64,000 bases of DNA from Acanthochromis polyacanthus (lineage: Eukaryota; Chordata; Actinopteri; Pomacentridae), in contig NC_067135.1 of NCBI RefSeq assembly GCF_021347895.1, positions 22,889,847-22,953,846 on the forward strand, given 5' to 3'. Below the pieces are notes generated by a model. It was not told where the DNA came from, ran no database searches, and saw nothing but the letters and a program-made list of their open reading frames with translations. Each line of letters begins with the position of its first letter. Position 1 is the stretch's first letter. The translations under genes and the position numbers were made by a program. Of the stretch, positions 33,482 to 44,705 are shown in pieces.

Positions 33482-33981
33482 CATAGGCGTCAGTTTAGGG
33501 GGGGACGGTGGGGACGTGTCCCCTCCACTTTTTGTCAGGGGTCATTTTGTCTCCAACACATTCAAATTCTTCACATGTAAGCCGTTGTAAACCCAGTTAT
33601 TTTCAGCAGTATAGAAAATTCCGACGCTCCTGAACGCACCATCCGCACTCGGCCGAGAGTTGCACAGACATGCAGCACACCTTCGTGAGGTTAAAAAAAA
33701 ACCGTGCAGATGCTAAATTTGCGCCCGTGCCAAGTGGAAGCTCCGACCAGAGGCGTACAGGGGCAAAATTTCGGCCCGGGAGAATTAGTACTATAGAGGC
33801 TCACAGACCTTTCTACGTGCTTGTACTGATAGCTATAGCTCAACAGGTTGAGCCTCCACCTTTGGTGCGGTGGTTGTGAGTTCGAGTCCAGCTTGTGGCA
33901 TTTTGCCGCCGTTCTTAGACATTTTCTCAAAGTGCTGTGGTCTCCGTCCCCCCCACTTTTTAAAACAAACTGACGCCCTTG
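33482..33981. mobile_element. 500-bp non-autonomous hAT nested in the Tc1-type element
   Basis: The left end cataggcgtcagttta with gggggggacggtgggg and the right end ccgtcccccccactttttaa aacaaactgacgcccttg are inverted relatives (core ggcgtcagttt / aaactgacgcc). The flanks attagaag (33474-33481) and attagaac (33982-33989) match at 7 of 8 bases, a worn hAT duplication. Inside is a tRNA-like block with Pol III boxes (33836-33889). Confidence 0.75.
33831..33900 (+). repeat. tRNA-like segment with A and B boxes
   Basis: tagctcaacaggttgag at 33836-33852 fits the Pol III A box and gagttcgagtcc at 33878-33889 fits the B box (GGTTCGANTCC) except for its second base. Spacing of about 25 bases between boxes is tRNA-like. 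Acceptor-stem pairing is not convincing and there is no typical anticodon loop, so it is more likely a SINE head or tRNA relic than a tRNA gene. Confidence 0.5.
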
Positions 33982-34196
33982 ATTAGAACAAAATAACAAA
34001 AAAATGCAGTACTTTCACAACCGAATTTGGTAAGAATAACAAAATGACACCAAACTCTTTTGATGTTTTTTTTAAAATATGAAACTTAATATAGTTCTCA
34101 GAGTTGTGTACTGTATTGTAAGTGACAATTTTGAGGTATTTTCTAAGATTCACAAGCGTCATGGTACTTGTGTCCAAAGTTATGGCCATGGCTGTA

Positions 34197-34338
34197 GTTT
34201 CTACCGTCTTTCAAATTTAGCCTCAAATTCAATGTGTGAATTTTTTTTTATACAACTAAATTATGTGCATATTTTTAATTTTACTGTAAAAAAAATCATT
34301 TTTCACTGATTTTGCATTAATGGAATGATGAAAACGTT
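34197..34338 (+). repeat. Continuation of the dispersed AT-rich repeat
   Basis: gcctcaaattcaatgtgtga, ttttcactgattttgcatta and atggaatgatgaaaa match 35041-35160 in direct orientation. Confidence 0.55.
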
Positions 34339-35010
34339 ATGTAGTTTTTGTCTGCAGTGTTACCATGAGGTTAAAGAGTGTGACTTTTTAAATACTAAAA
34401 TTGGACTGCAGGTTTTTTGCAAATTACTTTGTGTACACAGTAGTATTGCAAGAAATAACATGGCGATGATCTGTACCTTTTAGCATTAGCCTGACAGCTA
34501 TCAGTCTGCATGCTACTCACCCTCTTTCATCCCAAATATTCTGTTTGTCTCTTCTGGAACCATCAAATTAGAGCAATAACTGCCAATAAACGTAACTGTG
34601 CTATAAAATAAGTGTTATATATGTGTTAAATTAAACACATTTCCTCTTTCAGCTTTGATTAAACCCCTAAAAAACTCAACTCTTTGTGTCAAAATTGCAT
34701 ATTTGCCTTTTAAAATAAGCCACTTTAAAGCAAGAAGAGGTTGTTTGAATGGAAATATGTCACTTTAAACATGTAAAGGTTGAGTTTTAAGGGGATTCAT
34801 TAATGCTGTGCTAAAAAACTGCAAAAAATTCCACAATTCAGTCAAAAAAAGTCACCTGAAGAAGAAGGAAGATGTAGAAAGTGTGACAGGATTGGTTCCT
34901 TTAATTTGTTACAAATGAAAAACCAGGAAGTTTGAATGTGTGTTTTTGAGACTGTAATCGGTACACAAAGTGGAATTATTCAACCATGGTGTTTAGTGCT
35001 TATTTTGTAT
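34339..35010 (+). repeat. Left arm of a ~0.67-kb inverted repeat
   Basis: Pairs, as reverse complement, with 36311-37001. Matched blocks from the outside inward include tgtagtttttg, ggttaaagagt, gcatgctactcaccctcttt, catcccaaatattctgtttg, tctcttctggaaccatcaaa, ttttaaggggattcattaat, gtgtgacaggattggttcct and caaccatggtgtttagtg. Identity by eye is roughly 80% with small indels. No protein coding. Confidence 0.85.
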
Positions 35011-36310
35011 AATACACTTTTATCTTTAATTGGTTCTGTGTCAAATTCAATGAGTGGAAAAAAACATTTGACATAACTAATGTATTATGTGTATGTTTTT
35101 CATTTTTAGTTCGAAATATTTCATTTTTCATTGATTCTGCATTAATGGAATGATGAAAAATGAGATAATTTCAAACTTTTACCTTTAATAGTTTCAATTT
35201 TCGATTGAACTTGCAATTTCAATTTGTGGGAAATAACATTTGATGGGCAATATTTAAACACTTCTGTCAGAAAGTATTTCATCTATCAAACTAAAATTTC
35301 ACTCATATATTAATAAATATCTTTAATTATTGTGAGAAAATTTCCAGGCAAATCAGAGATGTTGGAGTCAGAAATTTGAAAATTGAGATGGAGGGAATTA
35401 GAGAACAAAAAGCAGACCTTTATACCAAATATTAGGTATATAAGGAATGAAAGCACTGTCTGAGAGTAGTTTCCTGATGTTGTCATTGATGGATTCACGC
35501 TCCGTCCCGTCAGCCTGACCGTGCACATAGTATTCTTAAATTACACACATTCTTCTCCGTTCTGCAGGGTAATGAAGCCAAGCATTCCTTTCACTTCTGC
35601 ACACCAAAACACTGCCTCTTTGTTCGCTGAGTCGACCCGCGCTGCATCTTTACGAACCACCATTAATGCTTTATGTTCCTCGTTCTGCTAATGACTAAAA
35701 GAGGCAGAAAAACGAGCCTCCCTTTTATTTTTTTTTACGTGGCTTTCATTGAAGTTGTTTAGTCTTAAGAGGTGCTTGAAGTTTACGGTTCTGGTGCGCT
35801 CTAAGCTGAATGAACTGAATGGATGTCAGATGTTGGTGCACTTTGAACCGAATGCAACGCATGAAAACAAACATCCTCATGTAACCCGGACAGGCTGGAT
35901 GGATCCAGGCGATGTTTGCTGAAACTTATAGCAGGAAGTTGGACAACTTCATCCTTAGCCTGCCAGCATTTTCTCTAAAATGTCCATCAGTCACTTTAAT
36001 GGCCTCAGTTGACTCTTTCAACCTGTGAAATGCTGCATAATGCAGAATAATGATATATTGGTAGCAGATGTTACAGAGGTTAAAAGGCCTCCTTTTCAAT
36101 TTATGTCTTTAGCTGCCAATGACTTTCAAGTCAAACTGTGTTTTTCTGACCTTTTTCTTTTGCAATATATATTCACAAACTCCGAGATTGTATTTTTTTC
36201 TTGCAATCCACGTGTCATTTTCACATACAGCTTAAAATGCAGTTGTTAAAGACCCCCTTGAGTGAAAATCTGTTTTTAACATGTCCAGATAATGCTTGAA
36301 GTCATAGAAC
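35011..36310. other. Spacer of the inverted repeat; no gene recognised
   Basis: 35030-35360 carries a copy of the dispersed AT-rich repeat. 36245-36300 (ttaaagacccccttgagtga aaatctgtttttaacatgtc) looks like the terminus of a fish MITE. Otherwise nothing recognisable. Confidence 0.45.
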
Positions 36311-37001
36311 ATGCAAAATAATCACTAAACACCATGGTTGAATCTTTCCACTTTGTGTACCAATTACAGTCTCAAAAACACACATTCAAACTTCCTGGAT
36401 TTTCATGTAACACATTAAAGGAACCAATCCTGTCACACTTTCTGTATCTTCTTTCTTCTTCAGGTGACTTTTTTTGTGGCTGAATTGTGGAATATTTTTA
36501 TAGTTTTTCAGCACAGCATTAATGAATCTCCTAAAAACTCAACCTTTATGTGTTTAAAATCACATATGTGGAATTGCTTTTCATTAAAATGATCTCTTTG
36601 CACCTTAAAATGGCTTTTTTTAAAGGCAAATATACAAAGAGTTGAGTTTTTTTTTAGGGGTTTAATCAATGCCCAAAGAGGGAGTGTGTTAAATTTAACA
36701 CTTATTTTATAGCACAGTTACATTTATTGGCAGTTATTGCTTTAATTTGATGGTTCCAGAAGAGACAAACAGAATATTTGGGATGAAAGAGGGTGAATAG
36801 CATGCAACAAAGGTACAGACTGATTTCTCTAAATCTAAAAAGATTATTGCTGCAAACCTTAAGATCTTTCTTGCGATAATATTTTGCTTAAATGTCTAAA
36901 AAACTTATCAGATAATCTGCAAAAAACATGCATTACAGATTTATATTATAAAAAGTCAAACTCTTTAACTTCATGAAAATACTAAAAGCAAAAACTACAT
37001 G
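36311..37001 (-). repeat. Right arm of the inverted repeat
   Basis: Reverse complement of 34339-35010: starts with gcaaaataatcactaaacac catggttg and ends with gcaaaaactaca. It could be an independent insertion of the same element in opposite orientation rather than a true palindrome. Confidence 0.85.
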
Positions 37002-37615
37002 AAATTCTACTCTTCCAGCTACATTTGTGGCTCTGCGCAGCTTCCATGTCCTTTATTTTGGTTTTGCGGTCAGTCGGTTTTCACAAACCTCCTGTAACAC
37101 AACGGAGGAACATCAGCAGCCATCACCAATGCACACAACGGCTGACCTCAAATGTAGCACAACAAACACGTGGTCACAAAGAGAATCAATCATCGAACAA
37201 CCTGAAGGAGTCAGAACACTGAAAACGCTCCATAAACAGTGAGCTGATTTGATGTGTCTGAAACCTCAGAGTTTATCATCTATGTTGAGGAAATTTGACT
37301 CTTGGTTCTGCAAAGTTTGCTGTAGTGGGGTGTTTATTGGTAATCCGGCATACGGTGGGCTTACCAACACAGAGCATGAGCCTGTGGAGGTAAGCCAACC
37401 CAGAACATTTGGAGATTTCCCATTTTGTAGGGATGTCAGAGGGTAGGGAGGGACTGTGTGCAAATACAGAGGGTAAGACAAAAGGAACATCTCAGAGGAA
37501 GGGTTGGGGGGTTGTAAGTAAATACCAAGGTAGACAGTGGTTAATTTGTGTATAGTTGAATCAAGGGTAAGACAACAGAACAAAAGGGCAATTGGATAAC
37601 AGGAGGGAAGTCGGG
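37002..37615. other. No gene recognised
   Basis: Short frames only. The 217-codon minus-strand frame covering 37266-37919 owes its length to the in-frame minisatellite that follows. Confidence 0.4.
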
Positions 37616-37845
37616 GGGTATAACAGACGGTAACAAAGGATGAGTCTGGTAAACACTTGCAAATAGCAAAGGTGTGATAACAGGAGGTAAGACGGAAGGT
37701 ATGGCAGACGGTAACAAAGGATGAGTCTGGTAAACACTTGCAAATAGCAAAGGTGTGATAACAGGAGGTAAGACGGAGGGTATGGCAGACGGTAACAAAG
37801 GATGAGTCTGGTAAATACTTGCAAATAGCAAAGGATGTAGGAATT
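37616..37845 (+). repeat. 81-bp minisatellite, ~3 copies
   Basis: ggtaacaaaggatgagtctg begins at 37629, 37710 and 37791, exactly 81 bp apart. Each is followed by gtaaacacttgcaaatagca, aaggtgtgataacaggaggt and aagacgg, with few mismatches. Because 81 is divisible by 3, minus-strand frames stay open through it, which explains the long apparent proline-rich ORF here. Confidence 0.95.
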
Positions 37846-38269
37846 GTGGATAACCATGGGACGTTGAATGAATGGGTGACGTGAGAGTGGTACCAAAGGT
37901 GTGCTATTTTCTTCATCACCTACTAGAAGAAATCCATCTTAATTTAACCTAATTTTTGAAGATAAGGCTTTTGGATGTCGTCCTTAGTGGCCCTATCAGA
38001 GCATTTTCTGCCTGTGTGATGAAAGAAAGTGGATTTTTAGTGTTTTCAATGAACATATTGTTGCATATTTTTTCCCAGGACAATGTTGAAAAAGAAATGT
38101 TTGTTGCATGAACTGATCAACTGATTATCCTTCTCTGATCTGGAAACCAAAGTCAGACGATTCTTTGTGTCTTCACAGTCTCTGGTTCTGACACATGGTG
38201 CAGTTTAAAGATGACCTTTTGGCATCATGCTCAAACCAGAACAAGTATGACATTAAAAGTCCCTACATA

Positions 38270-38626
38270 CACTACTGTTCAAAAGTTTGGAGTCACTTAG
38301 AAATGTCCTTATTTTTGAAAGAAAATCTTTTTTTTTTCAATGAAGATAACATTAAATGAATCATAAATCCAGTCTAGACATTGTTAATGTGATAAATGAC
38401 TGTTCTAGTTGGAAATGGCTGATCTTTAATGGAATATCTCCATAGGGGTACAGAGGAACATTTCCAGCAGCCATCACTCCTGTGTTCTAATGCTACATTG
38501 TGTTAGCTAATGGTGCTGAAAGGCTGATTGATGATAAGAAAACCCTTGTGCAATTATGTTAGCACATGGATAAAAGCGTGAGCTTTCATGAAAAACTCAG
38601 TGACCCCAAACTTTTGGACGGTTGTG
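38270..38626. mobile_element. 0.36-kb MITE, copy 1 (TA target)
   Basis: The ends are cactactgttcaaaagtttg and ccaaacttttggacggttgtg, flanked by TA at 38268-38269 and 38627-38628, so a Tc1/mariner-type MITE. The interior (ggtcacttagaaatgtcctt analog; ggtacagaggaacatttcca; tcactcctgtgttctaatgc) matches 54485-54851 along its whole length. No coding capacity. Confidence 0.9.
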
Positions 38627-38628
38627 TA

Positions 38629-41599
38629 TTTTCTACAGAGTCTTTGTATCTAGAGTCATTGCAAAACAAGAAAAAATGGAGACAATTCCTCAACTCTTCC
38701 TTTAAAATCGGCACTCCGATTGAATTAATTTATTGGTTTCATGCAGCTTCTTCTGCGTTAGTCCCCATGTTAATGTGCAACAGTGGAGTGCGAAGTGAAA
38801 AATATGAAACATTCCTTCATTAATTTCTTCCTTGTGTCTGTACAATACCATATGAAAGTGGAAGCATCCTGCCAAAGGAAAAAAAAAAAAAGCCTAATTA
38901 CATCTGCAGTTAATAAGAGCTTAGTTTTTCACAGGATCAGTATTATCAGGAGACCTCAGTCTTAACCTAATTCTGGCGAGTAATTTGTACTGGAATTTTC
39001 ACTTGACAAATTGCAGATGCGGTAAATTCACACAGGGTCAGAATTACTGAAAGAATCTGCAATTACCAGAAATTGCTGGACGTCCTTGGGTTATAAAATT
39101 CTGTGCTGACCCTTTGAAACTGATTAAAAAGGACTGCAGATGGAAATTAGCTCAGTGCTAAATCTGGTGCAGGCATCTTTTTAATGTTACTGCACATTGT
39201 CCTTTTAAATAAACTAAACTAAACTAAACTAAAAGCACATTTGCTGTTACAAAAAGCCTCAGAGACTAGTTTTTAGGTAACGCGTGAATTATTTACATAT
39301 AGTGTTTGACTTTTCTGCCAAAACCAAAGTTGAGACAGAGCTGGGAGCTGTAGGCTTTCAGGAAGTTGGGTTCCAGTATTTTGGGTTGCTTCAGAGCAAA
39401 TTTGGATTGAAATTCCCGACGTGATCTCCATTTTTCTGTCAACAAAAAATTGTCTTTGCCAAACGAGTTCACATGATGCTGATGAAGTCTACTGACCTTA
39501 AACAGATCTGCCTCTGATTCGCAGAGTAATAGATCGGTAGTCTCGATGTTGTTTACGTCGACGAGCAATCATTAGAGGCAACTGGATAGACGACAGCGAC
39601 TAGAAATATGGCAGAAAGAAACCTAAGAAGCGTCCAAGAAGTTTCTGATGCTGCACTTATAAAATAAGCTGCAATCAGCGGAACAATTGCAGTCAAAAAC
39701 AAGCGATTGATGATCAAAACCATGCATGTTTGTAGTTAATATTACTGCAGAAAGTAGATAAAAGATTCACTCTGCAGGTTTAAGACGAAAGAAAACCCCA
39801 TTATGATGAGCAAACGTATCGGTGCATTTAGCGTCTTGTTTTTCCATCTGAAACAAGCTAGTAAATGACTTTTCCGTCTGACAGTAGGCACTTTATTTGA
39901 GCACAGAACACAAAGGAGCATTATTTTACAAGGCAATCAGCAGAACTTTACACGTACATTCTTCAGGTGGCATCAAATAGGATTTTAATCAAGAAAAGGA
40001 AGGGGAAAAAAAGCATACGTGAACAGTATGTACATTCATAGATCGTGTTCTGAAGGGGTCGTGTGTGTGTTAAAGACGGGAACATGGAAAACATACAGAG
40101 ATGAGCAAACAATACACAGGCTCTGTTACAAGTTTATAAGGAGAAAATAAATTAAATGTGATGTTTGGGTTGGAAATTGAGACAGCCGACTGATGACCAG
40201 ATGGGAAAGTGTCGTATTTGTTCTGGCTTTGTAGAAGGCACTGAGTGGTTAATTACACATAATATTAGGAGACAAAGAAGAAAACGGCAGAAAAGTGAGG
40301 ACTGTGTGGCACAAAACGGCATCATTGGCATGTGTTTCCACTCACGCTGCATTGTGTCTGACTTATTGTTTCTCTTTGTATGAAAATGCCTGAATCCAGT
40401 ACTCTAAAGTGAGAGCAATTTGCCTGTCCTCCCCTCCTCAAGGGCTTTTTTTCAGGTCTGAAGTCGTACAAACAGTTGTATTTCCTTGCAGTGGAAACTT
40501 TTGGAGGTCTGGATTGCATTTAGCCTCTTTTGTTGCAGTCAATAAGTTTGGCTTCATGCTCCAAACTTAGTTTTGGAACAGGAACACATTATAGTCTGTA
40601 ATCTGGTTGTGATGATTTGATGTGTTGACCTGTGGGAGCAGCAGGACAGTGATGTGTGTGTGTGTTTGCACCAGCTACAGCTGTTTAGCCACCATAAGGT
40701 GAGCAGATCATTTTTTCACAAAGCACAGATGTTTTGTTTACTGTCACCGTGACCAAACTGAAAAAATAAGCTAGCGGCCAAAGCAGAATGATCAGAAAGG
40801 AACTGTCACGAAATCATAACTTGGTAAGAGTCTGCAGCAGTCTGGCCAGTGGTTTTCATTGCGGCGACAGGTTAGGAAATGAATCAAAGATGTGCGATTT
40901 AAATTCTTCCAGAGGTTCGCTTTGCAGATGCTTCATGACAAAAGTTGTTTATTCTGTTTCACAAAAACCTCCACAGGGTACCTTTTAATTTCTAACAGTC
41001 AAACCAGGTTAGTCAGATTGTGTTTGCCAGCAAGACAAGCAGAACTTTCCATACATTTCCCTTGAAAATCTATCATCACGGTTGGCCACGATGTTGTCAA
41101 AATAAACGGCGTTGATCTTGGATGGAAGCGCGAAACAGCTGGAAACTGATCTCGATGCTGATTCACATGCGGCCTGGACCTTGACTGTATCTTTCTCCAG
41201 ATCTAGTGGAGACCAAGTCAAGTCCTGAAATTGTGATTCTGGCGTTTTCTGAATATATACACTACAAGCTGTTGTCCAAAACCACTGCTGTACCGCAACA
41301 AAAACACACACAACGTCAGTACGGAGAGCAAAAAACTAACAATTACATGAAACAATGGGCATTATTCAGCACTACAATCCAACCTGCCAAGTTAAATAGC
41401 ACTGGGCTGTTTTTATCTTTTGCCGTATAATTAATTAAATTGAACTTGTTTTGGATTTACAGCAACAATGCGTTAGTGTCAGATATCAGCTATGATAAAA
41501 GGCTCTCCTACAGAGGATTTTAAAGCTTTTAAATAAACTTTGATCAACTTGGTGGTGCTTTAAGCCTCCTCTTAGGTTCATTTCTCATCACAGCAATGA
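38629..41599. other. No gene recognised; one short tandem run
   Basis: An (AACTA)-type run lies at 39211-39233. Open frames at 39293-39568 and 41009-41311 on the minus strand and 40165-40383 on the plus strand have no domains or splice support. The rest is non-coding. Confidence 0.4.
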
Positions 41600-42075
41600 T
41601 GTTTCTGAGTCAGTTCACTGTCCAAAAATGTCAGAAATAAAAAAAAACCCAATAAACATTGTTTATATTTGCATTATAACTCCATTAATAAACATTTAAA
41701 TCAATATTTAATGTAATGGTGTTCTTTAACTCTCACAGATCATGGTTCAGTGAGGATAATTTGCTCATTTTTCATGAAATATGCACCTTTTTTGAATGTA
41801 TATTGGAAAAACCTACATACAAAATACAATAGTTTTACATGACATTGATTCCTTTAACATTTTAATTTATATTTTAAAGATTTCTTTTCATGGAGTTGAT
41901 AAATTAACACACCTCTTCTGTTCAGGGTAGGTTTGCAAATGTGTAAAATTAACCACTTTCATTTTGGAGGCTGATTACACTTATTAAGGCAAGCTGAAGA
42001 AAAAAAACTTTCTTCAGATTATTTTTGTACTTTAAAATGAGTCAATTTGACCCACAACAAAGCAGGAGGGTTAAA
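41600..42075 (+). repeat. Dispersed ~0.46-kb repeat, copy 2
   Basis: Same ordered blocks as 21575-22035: ccaaaaatgtcagaaa, taatggtgttctttaac, tcagtgaggataattt, cctacatacaaaatacaata, atggagttgat, ggcaagctgaagaaa, gagtcaatttgacccacaac, gcaggagggtta. About 75-80% identical by eye, same orientation. Confidence 0.7.
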
Positions 42076-42318
42076 AACAAAACATTGTGCAGGATTTGAA
42101 CCGTGCTCAAAAGCGTGGTTTGTATTTTCTTTCAACGTCGGTCTGCAATTGTTTTATTAGACTAGAGTGCAGTCAGACAAAGGATAATGATGGAGTTTAT
42201 GTTGTGTTTTCCTTGTGCTCCTGAAAGTTCTGTTTCAAGTAAAGCCGGTTGCAAATTGCACCTTTACAATTTGGTCAATCGAGGCCATTTAAATGAACCC
42301 AAATGCCCTCAAACACCC

Positions 42319-42704
42319 GTAACCCTCCCGTGGTCCTGCGGGTCAAATTGACCCATTTTAAAGTTTTAAAAATGTGGGGAAAAAAATATTTTCACAGTGA
42401 AAACTTCCACATTTTCAACATTTTTTTTAAAGAATTTTTTGAACATTTTTTGGTGGAAAAAAAAATAATTTAAAAAAATGTTTAAGAACATTCAGAAAAA
42501 AAGCAACCAAAATCCAGTGAATTTCACTGTCAAATTTGGGGATTTTTTATTTTAAAAATAAAACATTTGAGGAAATTTTTTCAGGAATTTTCTTCCTAAA
42601 GATTTTACAAATTTTCATAAATTTGGGGAAATTTTTTCTGAATTTTTGGACTTTTTTCAGACAAGGCAACAACATTTTTTGGTAAGAACAACACAAGTGT
42701 TAAA
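42319..42704 (-). repeat. Repeat with gggtcaaattgaccc terminus
   Basis: Begins aaccctcccgtggtcctgcg ggtcaaattgaccca, the reverse complement of the right-end motif seen in copies 21575-22035 and 41600-42075 (gtcaatttgaccc ... gcaggagggtt). The remainder is an A/T-rich stretch of diverged aaatttttt/gaaaatttt motifs ending near acacaagtgttaaa. Probably a related non-autonomous element in opposite orientation. Confidence 0.55.
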
Positions 42705-43937
42705 TCCAGAGCATAGCATCTCCTTGTCTTTGCAGTTGTCCACACTAATATGGATATTTTTCTAAGCAAACATTTCCCCTACATTTGGGCCTCTTATCCA
42801 CATCTGAATGAGGTCTGAGACTGCTCAAACTGAGAATTTTTGCTCCTGCAGAGGTTTTCAGAAACTTCAGTTTATGTGCATCCGTGTGGAAACTTCGACA
42901 TCACGTTTCAAGTCACGCATTTCCAATTGTTGCTTTGTGTAATGAGCATATGCATGATTGAAGAAAAAAAATCAAGTATACACATATTTCTTTACTAAAG
43001 CTGAGCACAACTGTACATAGTCCACATGATCTGCAATTTAAAGTCTGCGGAAACAGTGAAATTAGAGTGTTGTCTGGTGTTTCTATGCATGGTTGATGTA
43101 GACCGGCCTGGCATGCTTGTTCGATTGCTGTTTTTGGGTTGGAAATGTTTTGTAAAACGATGTGGAGAGAATAACTGCACAGTTGTTTTAAGTTCTATTT
43201 TAAGTTCAGCAGTCTTCAGGAATGCAGCTGCTCTGTGACTAAAAGCTGCATGTAGAGCTGTCGTCTGTCACCATCTAATGATTTGTGCTTGTTATTTCAA
43301 AACGCAGCATTTGGTGCAGATGTCTCGAAGTGTCAGGAGTATGTATGACGTCACAACCCCACTCAGCACGGGCACGCTTTTGGTTTTTATGTTCTTCTGC
43401 ACGTGCGCCTTGTTTACTTATTGTCTGGTAAGGGAAAAAAACAAACATGTTGAGACAGTGCTGAGAGAGGAGCACGCTCGACTCTGCTGGGTGCCGCAAA
43501 TGAAAAACATTCGAAAACCAAAAATTGAAAAGACCTACCAGTTGGAGCCACGAATTGTGCTTACTGCAAAGATGTGTAATAAAAGTATCGTTGGACCAAA
43601 TCCCAGAAGAACTGCTGCCAGTTGTTTGCAATGTGATTTATGGGCCTTTGGAGGCATTCTCTCCTCTCCTGCACTCAATGCTGCACAGGAAGGTCAGAGG
43701 TGAGGAGTCAGCTGTAGACCAGAAATCATCTTCAGAATGTGTCCAGAGCAACAGTGATTTGTGGATGTGGAAGTGAGAAGATGTTTCACAGTGTCTGCTG
43801 AAGCAACACTAGATTTGATTGAAAAGGGGGAAACTTTGAAGGCGTTCTTTTTGATTGCTTCGATCAGAAATCACACAGAAAACTAAATATTGGAGAAAAT
43901 GCTTCCAGTTTGAATCCAAATTTGTGTAGAAGTACTT
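42705..43937. other. No gene recognised
   Basis: Frames at 43278-43703 (+) and 43275-43631 (-) overlap one another; neither shows a known domain. The + frame has one hydrophobic run (LLVFMFFCTCALFTYCLV), insufficient to call a gene. Confidence 0.35.
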
Positions 43938-44705
43938 CGTTACTCCGCCAAGGAATGTGGCGTAGTTACGTGACAGTCGGCATTTGTTTGTCTGTCTGTC
44001 TGTCTGTCTGTTAGCAACATTGCGCAAAAATAGATCAACGGATTTGGACGAAATTTTCAGGGAAGATCGGAAATGACATAAGGTAAAAGTGACTAGATTG
44101 TGGTAGTGATGCAGCTTATAGTCTGGATTTGTTTTGATCTGCAGGCAGCATTTGGACACAATCAAAACATACTGGATCATTAATGTACATACTTTCTGTA
44201 GAAATTTTAGTATCCTTTAGGGCTGATTTTCTGTCCATCTATCTTGATTTTTGCTTCTTTTTGAGGTGATTTGCCGTCTTTATGTGGAAATATCACCTTT
44301 TTAGTGGTGATCAATTTTTAGCAGATCTCAAATGTGTTTTTCCACAAATGTCAGGAGTCTATCTGCTGTCCTGATGAAGCTCTGAGGCTCAGGAATGATG
44401 AAAAAAGTCCATGAAAAAGTGATAAATCTGGACCCACCTCTATGTGCTTGGAGGCCTGGAGTGAGACTGAACTTAAAAACTGGAAGCCAAAAAGGAGAAC
44501 GTCCCCTGTAGAAGTTAAAGAGACGACGAGTGAACACTGTCAGCTGCTTGGTGACGATTGCATGATCGTGATCCTACTACAAATTGCGGACTAATCAGGA
44601 CATATCGGTCGGAAATGATACAAGGAACAACTGATTAAATTGTGGGGGTGTTTCTGAGTCCCACTAATTCCCTCCGCCTGCTACATATTTAGGTCATGTG
44701 ATTCG
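43938..44705 (+). repeat. Dispersed fish repeat, copy B, interrupted
   Basis: 43938-44130 (tactccgccaaggaatgtgg, five TGTC units at about 43989-44010, aacggatttggacgaaattt) matches the first part of 3522-3970. 44545-44705 (cttggtgacgattgcatgat, gatcctactacaaa, gtttctgagtcccactaatt) matches its last part. About 415 bp between them is not in copy A and may be an insertion, although I could not find its boundaries. Confidence 0.6.

Larger units (their letters stand above)
33297..34194. mobile_element. Non-autonomous Tc1/mariner-type element with nested hAT
   Basis: The ends cagccatggccataagtttg gacaca and the inverse gtgtccaaagttatggcc atggctg are 26-bp inverted repeats with one mismatch, flanked by TA at 33295-33296 and 34195-34196, as expected for Tc1/mariner. 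Without the hAT insert at 33482-33981 and one copy of its target site the element is about 390 bp and has no coding capacity. Confidence 0.85.

Noticed and set aside
33836..33889. Functional tRNA gene
   Set aside because: A and B boxes are present, but acceptor-stem pairing and a normal anticodon arm are not convincing, and the block sits inside a hAT element.
37266..37919. 217-codon proline/leucine-rich minus-strand ORF as a repeat-protein gene
   Set aside because: Its length is explained by an 81-bp minisatellite (divisible by three) in otherwise non-coding sequence; no domain or splice evidence.
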